Source: Chryseosolibacter sp964551035 (GTDB taxonomy: Bacteria > Bacteroidota > Bacteroidia > Cytophagales > Cyclobacteriaceae). Taken from it: a DNA stretch of 64,000 nt. Numbering within the stretch: position 1 is the stretch's first letter; each line of letters opens with the position of its first letter. Below the pieces are notes generated by a model. The model did no database searches, was not told the origin of the DNA, and saw only the letters and a program-made list of their open reading frames with translations. Below, piece by piece: positions 51,298 through 59,712 of the stretch. Where the stretch lies: assembly GCA_964551035.1 (NCBI GenBank), contig CAZKBK010000005.1, positions 1 to 64,000 of the forward strand. The letters are read 5' to 3'. Both the position numbers and the translations under genes were made by a program.

Positions 51298-51489
51298 GTG
51301 ACAACGGTAAATTTTATGCAGGCACCTTTAAGTAAACGCGCAAGGAAGATCCTCGCCGATCCTGTGCTGGCGAAACAACTCATGCAGGCGCTGCTGCTTA
51401 AGGGCGACGGTCCCGGGAAGCACACGATCTCCCTTGAGGGAAAAGAATTCCACGTTGTTCGCGTTGGCGAGGTGAGCAATCGCCGATAG
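51298..51489 (+). CDS. Small hypothetical protein
   Basis: 63 residues starting with GTG (or ATG at 51316). Basic helical N-terminus (LSKRARKILADPVLAKQLMQ), then SLEGKEFHVVRVGEV. No family is recognised; composition and position in a run of same-direction genes support it being real. Confidence 0.5.
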   Translation: MTTVNFMQAPLSKRARKILADPVLAKQLMQALLLKGDGPGKHTISLEGKEFHVVRVGEVSNRR

Positions 51490-51500
51490 CGGCAAGTCCC

Positions 51501-51740
51501 ATGAGCCTCCTTTTCAGTTCGATACTTCTCCTTGTCGTCATTTCGCCCGGTCTGATCTTTGGCTTCTCCTATCTGCAGGGGACATATGCCAAGATCAACG
51601 TTCCACAAATCGACGACCGCTATTATCAAATGCCCGGCGAACTGTTTACCATTCACTACGATAAGGTCGTCAATATGAACGTCACGTTTCACAGAATTAA
51701 TCCCGACGACATCAGGAACCATGAGCGCTGGAAAGAATAA
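51501..51740 (+). CDS. Small membrane-anchored hypothetical protein
   Basis: 79 residues: hydrophobic helix (LLFSSILLLVVISPGLIFGF) then a polar domain (GTYAKINVPQIDDRYYQMPG, VVNMNVTFHRINPDDI). Overlaps the start of lipB by 20 bases. No family is recognised. Confidence 0.55.
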   Translation: MSLLFSSILLLVVISPGLIFGFSYLQGTYAKINVPQIDDRYYQMPGELFTIHYDKVVNMNVTFHRINPDDIRNHERWKE

Positions 51741-52434
51741 CAAAACCAAATTCATCGACCTGGGGCTCATCGATTACAAAGAAGCCACAGACTATCAGGC
51801 CGACCTCTTTAATGGCATACTGTCTGTGAAATCCCAGAATAGAAATCTTCAAGGTAACGAACAACCTACCGACAACTTCGTGATCTTTTGCGAGCATCCC
51901 CACGTTTTTACGCTCGGCAAAAGCGGAGACGAAGGTAACCTCTTACTCAAGAAGGAACGCCTTGACGCCGTTCAGGCGACGTATTACCATACCAACCGCG
52001 GTGGCGACATCACTTACCACGGGCCCGGGCAGATCGTTGGTTACCCGATCCTCGACCTCGACAATTTTTTTACGGACATCCACCGGTACATGCGCCTGCT
52101 GGAGGAGTCGGTCATCCTCACGCTCCTGGAGTTCGGGATACAGGCCGGAAGGATTCCGGGTCTCACCGGCGTGTGGATAGAAGCGAAAAACCCAACGCGC
52201 GCCCGCAAGATCTGCGCACTGGGAGTAAAGACCAGCCGGTGGGTGACGATGCACGGCTTTGCACTGAACGTAAACACCAACCTGAAGTACTTCGACTTTA
52301 TTGTCCCTTGCGGAATTAACGACAAAGCCGTTACTTCCATGGAGAAAGAACTCGGCGCGAAACAGGATCTCGCCGTTGTACGATCGGTGCTGAAAGAAAA
52401 ATTCGGAGAACAATTCGGAATGGAGTGGCTATGA
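51721..52434 (+). CDS. lipB: Octanoyltransferase LipB
   Basis: 237 residues. Signature NRGGDITYHGPGQIVGYPIL, catalytic Lys in ARKICALGVKTSRWVTMHGF, and the active-site Cys in FIVPCGI. It moves octanoate from acyl carrier protein to lipoyl domains as the first step of lipoate synthesis. No lipA gene is adjacent. The stop overlaps the next ATG (ATGA). Confidence 0.95.
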   Translation: MSAGKNNKTKFIDLGLIDYKEATDYQADLFNGILSVKSQNRNLQGNEQPTDNFVIFCEHPHVFTLGKSGDEGNLLLKKERLDAVQATYYHTNRGGDITYHGPGQIVGYPILDLDNFFTDIHRYMRLLEESVILTLLEFGIQAGRIPGLTGVWIEAKNPTRARKICALGVKTSRWVTMHGFALNVNTNLKYFDFIVPCGINDKAVTSMEKELGAKQDLAVVRSVLKEKFGEQFGMEWL

Positions 52435-52835
52435 TGAAAGATATCGACATCCCCGAAGTAAAAAATGTTACCCTTGCCGTTGCGCGAAAGCAAAACGCCG
52501 GTGACGCTGATGAGTGGAAAGTGTACCTGATCAACAACAGCGAGCATTCCATCGAAAACACGCTTGTCGCCAGCACCGGCTATGGCGAAAAAGAGGGCGT
52601 GAAGCAAAAGACGTCCACCTTGCGTCACTTCCTGGAAACGGTGCCCGCCCACAGCGGTGTCCTGATCGAACCCATCGACCCGGCTATGTTTCACCTGAGC
52701 AACGAATATTGGGTGAGCTATTACATCGGTGATCAGATCTACGACAAGCGGTTTATCTTCGTGCCTGATTCAATAAAAGAGGAGAATCTTACCTACATCG
52801 AGGAGTTGGATATGGAAGGCGTGTTGCACGGCTAA
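52431..52835 (+). CDS. Conserved hypothetical protein after lipB
   Basis: 134 residues starting at the ATG that overlaps the lipB stop. Cytoplasmic, acidic, beta-rich: WKVYLINNSEHSIENTLVAS, FLETVPAHSGVLIEPIDPAM, NEYWVSYYIGDQIYDKRFIF, ending with an acidic helix. It is probably a conserved Bacteroidota protein of unknown function, translationally coupled to lipB. Confidence 0.75.
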   Translation: MMKDIDIPEVKNVTLAVARKQNAGDADEWKVYLINNSEHSIENTLVASTGYGEKEGVKQKTSTLRHFLETVPAHSGVLIEPIDPAMFHLSNEYWVSYYIGDQIYDKRFIFVPDSIKEENLTYIEELDMEGVLHG

Positions 52836-52914
52836 GTTCCGGCCCAAAGGAATAATCACCATAATCCGTAAGAATTCGAAACGTCATGTTACTAATAGGC
52901 ATAAACCTGGTTTC

Positions 52915-53415
52915 ATGACCGAACAGGAACAACGCGGCATATTTCAATCCTGGCTCGACCAATACCGTGGCGTGATCTTCAAGATCGTCAGGGCCTATAC
53001 GGATGAGCCCATGGACCGGGATGATCTATTCCAGGACATCGCCGCGCAGGTTTGGAATTCCATACCCTCCTTCCGGAATGCGTGCAAGCCCACGACCTGG
53101 ATCTATCGCGTTGCGTTGAACACCGCAATCACGTGGGCACGCAAGGAACGAAAGCATGCCGATGCGAGACAACTTGGTCATCACCTGCTCCAGGAACAGG
53201 ACGTCCATGCCGGCGAACGCCTCGCGTGGCTGTACGCTGAGATCAGGAAATTGAACGAAGTGGACCGATCCATCATCCTGCTGCTGCTCGACGAGTTCAC
53301 TTATCAGGAAATGGCTGACATCCTCGGTATCACGGCCTCCAATGTGGGCGTCCGCATTAACCGAATCAAAAAACAACTTACGGCAAGATCGAAAACCCAT
53401 CACCATGGACTTTGA
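52915..53415 (+). CDS. ECF-type RNA polymerase sigma factor
   Basis: 166 residues. Region 2: IVRAYTDEPMDRDDLFQDIA, SFRNACKPTTWIYRVALNTA; region 4: LNEVDRSIILLLLDEFTYQE and MADILGITASNVGVRINRIK (HTH). The linker is short. It directs transcription of a small regulon, probably controlled by the overlapping downstream membrane protein. Start by family N-terminus. Confidence 0.93.
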   Translation: MTEQEQRGIFQSWLDQYRGVIFKIVRAYTDEPMDRDDLFQDIAAQVWNSIPSFRNACKPTTWIYRVALNTAITWARKERKHADARQLGHHLLQEQDVHAGERLAWLYAEIRKLNEVDRSIILLLLDEFTYQEMADILGITASNVGVRINRIKKQLTARSKTHHHGL

Positions 53416-53977
53416 CGAAATGAAAAAAATCTGGGACGTTCAAAATAATGAGCCGCTGTACGCCATCAACGAACCGGCATTGCATCGGGTGATCATTGCA
53501 AAAAAGAACCGCGCCCGCCATATCACCCATGTCAGCGAACTGCTGCTGATCATTGTCAATTTTTCCGTGGGGTCGCTCATTGTCGGTCTGAGCGTTTACA
53601 AGCCGAACGGAAACTTCTATGCGCTCCTTCTGGCGGTGTGGATGCTCATCAGTGGATGCTGTTATGCCATCGCCCGCGCCCGTCGGTTGAACGGCAGCCG
53701 CAAGTTTGACCGTTCCATGCGAGGTGACCTTGAATACGGACTCTCGGTGGCCACCTACCAGGTAAAACTTTCCCAGTTCGGAAGGTGGGGGCTCATTCCC
53801 TTTGCGCTCTTTACGACGTTGAGCGTGTGGGAGGAAGGTAAATCCGCCTGGTCGATCGCAGGTGTGCTCATCTTCTTTCTCCTGACTGCCATTGGCAGCA
53901 GATGGGAACACAAATTCTATAAGCGGCGTAAGCGCGAGCTCGAGATCCTGAAAAGCAAACTCGAAGAAGAAAATTAG
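53405..53977 (+). CDS. Membrane protein coupled to ECF sigma factor
   Basis: 190 residues from the ATG at 53405, overlapping the sigma gene by 11 bases. Cytoplasmic N-terminus (DEMKKIWDVQNNEPLYAINE), two helices near 45-90, two more near 135-165 (FALFTTLSVWEEGKSAWSIA, GVLIFFLLTAIG), then a charged coiled-coil tail. No known anti-sigma domain is recognised, but overlap and position suggest such a role. Confidence 0.8.
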   Translation: MDFDEMKKIWDVQNNEPLYAINEPALHRVIIAKKNRARHITHVSELLLIIVNFSVGSLIVGLSVYKPNGNFYALLLAVWMLISGCCYAIARARRLNGSRKFDRSMRGDLEYGLSVATYQVKLSQFGRWGLIPFALFTTLSVWEEGKSAWSIAGVLIFFLLTAIGSRWEHKFYKRRKRELEILKSKLEEEN

Positions 53978-53996
53978 CCCGAAATTCGCGGAGAGA

Positions 53997-54027
53997 TTTG
54001 CGTAACCATTTAGTTACACTATATTTG
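53997..54027 (+). promoter_or_regulatory. Bacteroidota-type promoter of the arsR-SRPBCC operon
   Basis: TTTG at 53997-54000, a 19-base spacer and TATATTTG at 54020-54027 match the -33/-7 consensus (TTTG-N19-TAnnTTTG) exactly. The GTG start follows 25 bases later. Confidence 0.75.
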
Positions 54028-54042
54028 TAACCGAACAGTTAC
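54002..54042. promoter_or_regulatory. Twin operator GTAAC-N6-GTTAC
   Basis: Two palindromes, GTAACCATTTAGTTAC (54002-54017) and GTAACCGAACAGTTAC (54027-54042), 25 bases centre to centre. The first fills the promoter spacer and the second begins at the last base of the -7 element. A repressor binding both would occlude RNA polymerase. The ArsR-family protein encoded directly downstream is the likely ligand (inference). Confidence 0.7.
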
Positions 54043-54052
54043 ACATATATCC

Positions 54053-54412
54053 GTGAGGAGAGACGTATTTCAGGCCATTGCAGACCCCACAAGGAGGGAA
54101 ATCATCGGACTGCTCGCCCGGCGGCCCATGAACCTCAACGCCGTCGCGGGAAATTTCGACATCAGCCGCCCCGCGATCTCCAAACACATCAAGATACTGA
54201 CCGAGTGTGGCCTGGTCAGCATCAGGGAGGAAGGGCGTGAACGCCTTTGTTCGGCCAACTTCCGCCGGCTGCGGGATGTCGCCGCATGGATTGAACAATA
54301 CCGCCGCTTCTGGGAATCCAGGCTCGACGCCCTGGAGGAGTATCTCGACCGGGATACGAAAAACAGAAAAGCCCAACGGAAGACATCGAGATCAAAAAAC
54401 AAGAAAAGATGA
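54053..54412 (+). CDS. ArsR-family transcriptional repressor
   Basis: 119 residues, GTG start. Winged HTH: DVFQAIADPTRREIIGLLAR, NAVAGNFDISRPAISKHIKI, LTECGLVSIREEGRERL, then a helical tail and a very basic C-terminus. No metal-binding Cys motif. This is the SdpR/ArsR subtype that usually accompanies SRPBCC proteins. It overlaps the next gene by 4 bases and probably represses its own promoter through the twin operator. Confidence 0.92.
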   Translation: MRRDVFQAIADPTRREIIGLLARRPMNLNAVAGNFDISRPAISKHIKILTECGLVSIREEGRERLCSANFRRLRDVAAWIEQYRRFWESRLDALEEYLDRDTKNRKAQRKTSRSKNKKR

Positions 54413-55350
54413 AAAACATAGGCCTCGTCACGAAAGAGAACGACGGATACCAGGTTGTATTAGACCGTATCCTGAATCATTCGATCGAACAAGTCTGGAA
54501 TGCCATCACCGATCCGGAACAACTCCGATATTGGTTCACCGATATTGAAATGGACTTTCGCCCCGGAGGAAAGATCACCATTCAATTCAGGGATAAGGCC
54601 CGGACCACTTCCCACGGCGAGATCGTGAGCATCGACCCGCCCAACAAGTTCGTCTGGACATGGGAAGGAGAACTTGCCGTATGGGAACTGAAAAGAGTAA
54701 ACGCGAATACAACCCGGTTGATACTCACTTACAGCAAACTCCCGTCGGACTATGCTGTCAGCGCGCCGTCGGGATTTCATTGCCTCATCGACAGGCTGGA
54801 GCAACGACTTAATGGCAGCGATGCCGTTCACGCGTTCGGAGACGACAACAACGATCCGGAAGTCGTGAGGATAAAAGTCCATTACGCCGCTGCAGTCTTC
54901 AGAACTCTTCCTGACGTCATCAAACACAAGCCGGTGATCGTTGAGAAAACCTACAGCGCCACCGTTGAACGCGTTTGGCGTGCGCTTACGGAGAAGGAGC
55001 AGATGGAACAGTGGTACTTCCACCTCGACGATTTCCAAGCCGAACCGGGTTTCCATTTTTCATTTCCCGGACAGGGCCACAAAGGAGAAAAGTACATTCA
55101 CCATTGCACGGTCACGGAAGTGATCCCGATGCAACGACTCCAATTCAGTTGGGCCTACGAGGGTTATGACGGGTATTCGCTGGTCACGTTCGATCTCACG
55201 TCCGTTGGGAACAAGACGAAACTCACGGTCACGCACCATGGCCTGGAAACATTCCCACAGGGTACGCCCGACTTCGCGTGGGGCAGTTTCAATAAGGGAT
55301 GGAACCATATTGTCGGGATTAGCTTGCCGGAGTTCCTGGGAAAGGAATGA
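54409..55350 (+). CDS. Protein with two SRPBCC (AHSA1-type) domains
   Basis: 313 residues, twice the usual length. Domain 1 (residues ~12-150): LNHSIEQVWNAITDPEQLRY WFTD, PGGKITIQF. Domain 2 (~170-310): YSATVERVWRALTEKEQMEQ WYF, AEPGFHFSF, ending WNHIVGISLPEFL. Each domain could enclose a hydrophobic ligand. It is co-translated with ArsR. In related loci the two domains are separate proteins, so this looks like a fusion; the ligand is unknown. Confidence 0.88.
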   Translation: MKNIGLVTKENDGYQVVLDRILNHSIEQVWNAITDPEQLRYWFTDIEMDFRPGGKITIQFRDKARTTSHGEIVSIDPPNKFVWTWEGELAVWELKRVNANTTRLILTYSKLPSDYAVSAPSGFHCLIDRLEQRLNGSDAVHAFGDDNNDPEVVRIKVHYAAAVFRTLPDVIKHKPVIVEKTYSATVERVWRALTEKEQMEQWYFHLDDFQAEPGFHFSFPGQGHKGEKYIHHCTVTEVIPMQRLQFSWAYEGYDGYSLVTFDLTSVGNKTKLTVTHHGLETFPQGTPDFAWGSFNKGWNHIVGISLPEFLGKE

Positions 55351-55471
55351 GTGATTTTCGCGGGGTCTTGCTGGTGTTTTTCAGAAGAACACCCGCTCCC
55401 TACTGGTGTCCACCCGCAGTAGTGATGGCCCGGACGACTTACCCAGCCACCGAACTCGTCCGACGCGAAAC

Positions 55472-56125
55472 TCACCGCCCGGAGATGTAGCCCTTCCGCA
55501 CCAGGTCCTCCCGGCTTCGCACCGGATAGGTCTTCCCGTTCGCCAGTACCATGAGGTCATCTGCAATATCCATCACGTGGTGGTACATGTGATCGGTAAG
55601 GAAGATTCCCTTGGTAGCCTTCACGGTTCTCAGAATCGCCTTCATTTTTGCCACATGGATGGGCATCATCCCGGTGAACGGTTCGTCCAGCAGACAGAAC
55701 GGCGATGGCGAGAGTAACACCATCAGCGCTTCAACAATGCGGCGCCATCCGCCGGAGATATGTCCGGGTCTGAAGTCGAGCCAGTCGCCGATGTCGGCAA
55801 AGTGTTCTTCCAAAGCGCCCGGAGTGATTTGGTACAATCGGAGCGCCTGCCGAATAGTAAGCCAGGGTGGGATGAGGTAGTCCTGCGGGAGGTAGGCGAT
55901 GTGCCGGGCGGCGAGGTATCCGGGACGCAGGGGCGCGTCGTCGATGCGCACGGATTTGTGCTCCGCCTGCATCACGCCGAAGACGATCCTCATAAGACAA
56001 GATTTTCCCGCGCCGTTTCGTCCCAACAGTCCGGTGATCTTGCCGGTCTCGCAACACGCATAGACGCTGGACAACACCGTCTTCTCCCCAAAGCGGAGAA
56101 AAATACTGTCAAAGGTTAAAGTCAT
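55472..56125 (-). CDS. ABC transporter ATP-binding protein, degenerate signature
   Basis: 217 residues. Walker A GLLGRNGAGKSCLM, Q-loop AYLPQDYLIP, signature ISGGWRRIVEALM (Trp-Arg where LSGGQ normally has Gln), Walker B FCLLDEPFTGM, H-loop FLTDHMYHHV. The fold is complete but the signature motif is unusual. It overlaps a 101-residue membrane protein by 17 bases, the probable partner. Confidence 0.88.
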   Translation of the reverse strand: MTLTFDSIFLRFGEKTVLSSVYACCETGKITGLLGRNGAGKSCLMRIVFGVMQAEHKSVRIDDAPLRPGYLAARHIAYLPQDYLIPPWLTIRQALRLYQITPGALEEHFADIGDWLDFRPGHISGGWRRIVEALMVLLSPSPFCLLDEPFTGMMPIHVAKMKAILRTVKATKGIFLTDHMYHHVMDIADDLMVLANGKTYPVRSREDLVRKGYISGR

Positions 56126-56414
56126 GGGCCTTGAGAACCAGCATCGAAGCCAATAGCCACGTGGTAACGTCGACGGCGAACGCCCCGGTGTAAAGCTTCG
56201 TTTTTGAGTAGCCGAGGTTGTTGAAATAATAGAACTGGTCGCCCCTGAAGATCTCCACGTACGCGGCGAATCCCAGCGTGGGCAAAATTTTCAGGTACCA
56301 GGTCTTCGTAATGAAGACAAACGTGCCGGCCTGGGCCAGGAAGAAGCAATGGATCAGCGTGAACACCGTGCATGGCACCAGGAAGTTCCGGTAAAAGGTC
56401 AGGATCACCGCCAT
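56109..56414 (-). CDS. Small membrane protein, partner of the ABC ATPase
   Basis: 101 residues with three hydrophobic stretches (ILTFYRNFLVPCTVFTLIHC, KILPTLGFAAYVEIF, AVDVTTWLLASMLVL). It is the upstream gene of a two-gene unit with the ATPase. Too short for a full permease, so it may dimerise or act as a scaffold. No family is recognised. Confidence 0.7.
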   Translation of the reverse strand: MAVILTFYRNFLVPCTVFTLIHCFFLAQAGTFVFITKTWYLKILPTLGFAAYVEIFRGDQFYYFNNLGYSKTKLYTGAFAVDVTTWLLASMLVLKAHDFNL

Positions 56415-56545
56415 CGATCCCGAAAAGGCAAGGATTGTACCAGGATATAAATCCGTCCGCAGCCTTCCTTCGTCACTCTCTGTCTCACCGCACCCTTACA
56501 TTGCACCACGGCTACCGAATCGCTAACTTGCAACCCAATCCGACC

Positions 56546-57262
56546 ATGATCCACGAACTCCGCGACATTCTCTTCCTCGACATCGAAACCGTCGCCCATA
56601 CCCACGATTACCCTTCGCTCGACGAACGCCTCAAGGGCCAGTGGGCGCGCAAAGCCGCATTCCTCAAACGCGACCGCGACCTTACGGACGAGGACATTTA
56701 CCACGAACGCGCCGGCATCTACGCCGAGTTCGGCAAGGTGGTGTGCATCGCGGTCGGAAAATATTTCGACCATGAAGGGGGAAACCTCGGCCTGAAGACC
56801 AAGGTTTACGCCGGCCACGACGAGAAAGCCATCCTCGCCGAATTCAAGACCATGCTGGAAAAACTCGATTCATCCACCCTGCGCTTCTGCGCGCACAACG
56901 GAAAGGAGTTCGATTATCCCTATCTTTGCCGCAGGATGCTGATCAACGGAATCTCGCTGCCCGCGGCGCTCAACCTCAGCGGCAAGAAAGCCTGGGAGGT
57001 ACAGCACCTCGACACCATGGAGCTATGGAAGTTCGGAGACTACAAAAACTTCACGTCGCTCGACTTGCTGGCCACGGTATTCGACATTCCCTCGAGCAAA
57101 GGCAAGATCGACGGCAGCCAGGTAAACCACGTCTACCATCGCGAAAACAACCTCGAAAAGATCAGCGAGTATTGCCGCGGCGATGTGGTCGTGCTGGCAC
57201 AGTTATTTTTGAAACTCAAAGGTTATCCCCTCATCCCCGACGCCGACATTCTAATCGCCTGA
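56546..57262 (+). CDS. Predicted 3'-5' exonuclease (RNase H-like, PolB-type)
   Basis: 238 residues from the ATG at 56546. DEDD exonuclease motifs: LFLDIETVAH (Asp-x-Glu), FCAHNGKEFDYPYLCRR (second Asp) and ISEYCRGDVVVLAQLFL (final Asp). This matches the predicted exonuclease family related to the proofreading domain of DNA polymerase B; the substrate is not known. Upstream in-frame codons lie in non-coding-looking sequence. 7 bases before rnr. Confidence 0.85.
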   Translation: MIHELRDILFLDIETVAHTHDYPSLDERLKGQWARKAAFLKRDRDLTDEDIYHERAGIYAEFGKVVCIAVGKYFDHEGGNLGLKTKVYAGHDEKAILAEFKTMLEKLDSSTLRFCAHNGKEFDYPYLCRRMLINGISLPAALNLSGKKAWEVQHLDTMELWKFGDYKNFTSLDLLATVFDIPSSKGKIDGSQVNHVYHRENNLEKISEYCRGDVVVLAQLFLKLKGYPLIPDADILIA

Positions 57263-57269
57263 TGCCCCT

Positions 57270-59468
57270 ATGAGCAAGAAAAAAAAGAAGGAAGTGCGCG
57301 CGACCCGTAGAAAGACCAAGACCAAGGAACAGTTCTCGCGATTACGCAACGCCATCGAATCGCTGCTCGGCGAAAGTCAGGGCCGCGGAATGACCTTCAA
57401 ACAGATCACGCGAAAACTCGGCGTCAAAAAGAAGGAAGATATCAAAAGGGCCGGCGACTACCTCGACCAGCTTGAAGAGCAGGAAAAGATCAAACAACTC
57501 GGCAGCGGCCAGTATGTTTCCAATCGCCCCCACGACAATGTCAAGGGTGCCCTCTCCGGCAAAGTCGACCACGTGAGTTCGCGCTTCGCCTATGTCAAAA
57601 TCGATGACAGCGAAGAAGAACTCGAAGTCTACGTCAAAGCACAGGACCTGGGTTCCGCAGTCCACGGGGACCGCGTCAAAGTAGTGCCCTTCGCGTCGCG
57701 GCACGGCGAGCATCCCGAAGGAAAAGTCGTGGAGGTGCTGCAGCGCAACCGAAACCGTTTCGTAGGAAAAATCGAAGTGTCGAAGAACTACGCTTTCGTG
57801 GTGGCGGATTTCCGCAAGATACACCAGGACTTTTTCGTTTACCCCGAACACATCAATGGCGCCAGGACCGGCGACAAGGTGATCGTGGAAGTGACCTCCT
57901 GGGCGGAACACGACAAAAAACCCGAAGCCAAAGTGGTCGAGATACTGGGAAAGGCCGGAGAGAACGAAGCGGAGATCCACTCCATCATGGCAGAGTTCGA
58001 TCTGCCGTTCAGGTTCCCTGAAATCGTCGAAAGACAGGCGCAGGAAATGCCTGAAGAAATATCGCAACGCCAACTGGCAGGAAGGGCGGACTTCAGGAAC
58101 GTCACCACATTTACTATCGACCCGGAAGACGCAAAAGACTTTGACGACGCCCTGTCGTTCCGAAAGCTCGACAACGGGAACTATGAAGTCGGCGTGCACA
58201 TTGCCGACGTCACCCACTACGTCCAGCCGAATTCCATCCTGGACCAGGAGGCGTTCGACCGCGCCACGTCGGTCTACCTCGTCGACCGCACCATCCCTAT
58301 GCTCCCCGAGCGGTTGTCGAACAACCTCTGCTCCCTGCGCCCGAATGAAGACAAACTCACATTTGCGGCCGTCTTCGAGATGGATGGCAAAGGCAAGGCT
58401 ATCAAGGAGTGGTTTGGACGCACCGTCATCCATTCCGACCGAAGGTTCTCGTATGAAGAGGCCCAGGAAGTCATCGAGACGGGCCGGGGCGACTATGCCG
58501 AAGAGATCACCCTTCTCAACGACCTGGCGAAAAAGCTCCGAAAACAACGCTTCGCCAAAGGCGCTGTCAACTTCGAGACCACGGAAGTGAAATTCAAGCT
58601 CGACGCCCAGGGGCGACCGCTGGCCGTGATCCCTAAAATTCGCAAGGACGCGCACAAACTCATTGAGGAATTCATGTTGCTGGCAAACCGACAAGTCGCC
58701 ACCTTCATCTGGGGTCACAAAAAAGGAAAGGAGAAGAATACCTTCGTCTATCGCATTCACGACTTCCCCGATCCCGAAAAGGTGAAGGACTTCGCCTTGT
58801 TCGCCAAACAGTTTGGGCACAAGATGAACGTGGACGAGCAATCCATCAGCCGTTCGCTGAACAAACTCATGGAAGAGATCGAAGGCAAGCCGGAGCAGAA
58901 CGTCCTCGAGCAACTCGCGATCCGCACGATGGCAAAAGCCAAATACTCCACGGAGGGCAAGGGACACTTCGGGCTCGCTTTCCAGCACTACACGCACTTC
59001 ACCTCACCCATTCGCCGTTACCCCGACATGATGGTACACCGCCTTCTTCAACATTATCTCGATGAAGGGAAACCCGTCAGCAAAACCGAATACGAAGAAA
59101 AATGCGTTCACTCCTCCGAGCGTGAGAAACGCGCAGCCGACGCGGAACGCGCATCCATCAAGTACAAACAGGTGGAGTTCATGACCCTTGCTGAAAAGAA
59201 AGTCTACGAAGGACTCATATCCGGCGTCACCGAATGGGGGATTTACGTGGAAATTATCGAAACCAAATGCGAAGGTATGATCCGCATGGCCGACCTTACC
59301 GACGATTATTATGAATTTGACGAGAAGCGGTACAGGATCATCGGCCGCCGGAACAAGAAAATGTATACGCTCGGTGACCGGATCACGGTGAAAGTAAAGA
59401 AGACCGACATCGACAAACGGTTGATCGACCTCGTGTTTGCGAAGAAGGGCGATCAGGAAGTGGAGTAA
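57270..59468 (+). CDS. rnr: Ribonuclease R
   Basis: 732 residues. Basic N-terminus with an HTH_12-like segment, cold-shock domains (GALSGKVDHVSSRFAYVKID), the RNB catalytic domain with FTIDPEDAKDFDDALSFRKL and its four-Asp centre, HYTHFTSPIRRYPDMMVHRL, and a C-terminal S1 domain (LISGVTEWGIYVEIIETKCE). A processive 3'-5' exoribonuclease that degrades structured RNA. Confidence 0.97.
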   Translation: MSKKKKKEVRATRRKTKTKEQFSRLRNAIESLLGESQGRGMTFKQITRKLGVKKKEDIKRAGDYLDQLEEQEKIKQLGSGQYVSNRPHDNVKGALSGKVDHVSSRFAYVKIDDSEEELEVYVKAQDLGSAVHGDRVKVVPFASRHGEHPEGKVVEVLQRNRNRFVGKIEVSKNYAFVVADFRKIHQDFFVYPEHINGARTGDKVIVEVTSWAEHDKKPEAKVVEILGKAGENEAEIHSIMAEFDLPFRFPEIVERQAQEMPEEISQRQLAGRADFRNVTTFTIDPEDAKDFDDALSFRKLDNGNYEVGVHIADVTHYVQPNSILDQEAFDRATSVYLVDRTIPMLPERLSNNLCSLRPNEDKLTFAAVFEMDGKGKAIKEWFGRTVIHSDRRFSYEEAQEVIETGRGDYAEEITLLNDLAKKLRKQRFAKGAVNFETTEVKFKLDAQGRPLAVIPKIRKDAHKLIEEFMLLANRQVATFIWGHKKGKEKNTFVYRIHDFPDPEKVKDFALFAKQFGHKMNVDEQSISRSLNKLMEEIEGKPEQNVLEQLAIRTMAKAKYSTEGKGHFGLAFQHYTHFTSPIRRYPDMMVHRLLQHYLDEGKPVSKTEYEEKCVHSSEREKRAADAERASIKYKQVEFMTLAEKKVYEGLISGVTEWGIYVEIIETKCEGMIRMADLTDDYYEFDEKRYRIIGRRNKKMYTLGDRITVKVKKTDIDKRLIDLVFAKKGDQEVE

Positions 59469-59500
59469 AAAGACAGAGGAGGCGAAGGAAGCCGAGGACG

Positions 59501-59676
59501 CAATGCTTTACCGCAATGACGCAAAGGGCGCGACGGTGCGCGAAGGATATTTCATGAAAGGGATAGAGAAAACGGGCAAACCCATCTTTGCCCACGTCAA
59601 CGTGATGAGCCCGGAAAGTTCATGACAAGAAACCTTCGCGAGCAACTGCGTCGCCGCACCTTTGCGGTAAAATTTC
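59501..59676. repeat. Inverted-repeat pair, 5' side of the polyprenyl synthase gene
   Basis: The arm 59501-59556 (CTTTACCGCAATGACGCAAA then CGCGAAGG) is imperfectly complementary to 59622-59676 (CCTTCGCGAGC then CCTTTGCGGTAAAA), separated by about 65 bases. Non-coding. The same sequence family appears at 60700-60850. Confidence 0.65.
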
Positions 59677-59712
59677 GCACACTTGCCTTCTTCACACCAC
59701 GCACGAACAACC

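Noticed and set aside
55164..55566. Open frames on the minus strand behind the SRPBCC gene
   Set aside because: They are shadows of the coding strand plus a short GC-rich intergenic stretch; the translations look like spurious repeat-derived peptides.
57342..58997. 551-codon open frame opposite rnr
   Set aside because: It is a long antisense shadow caused by the high GC and codon pattern of rnr, which has all family motifs.
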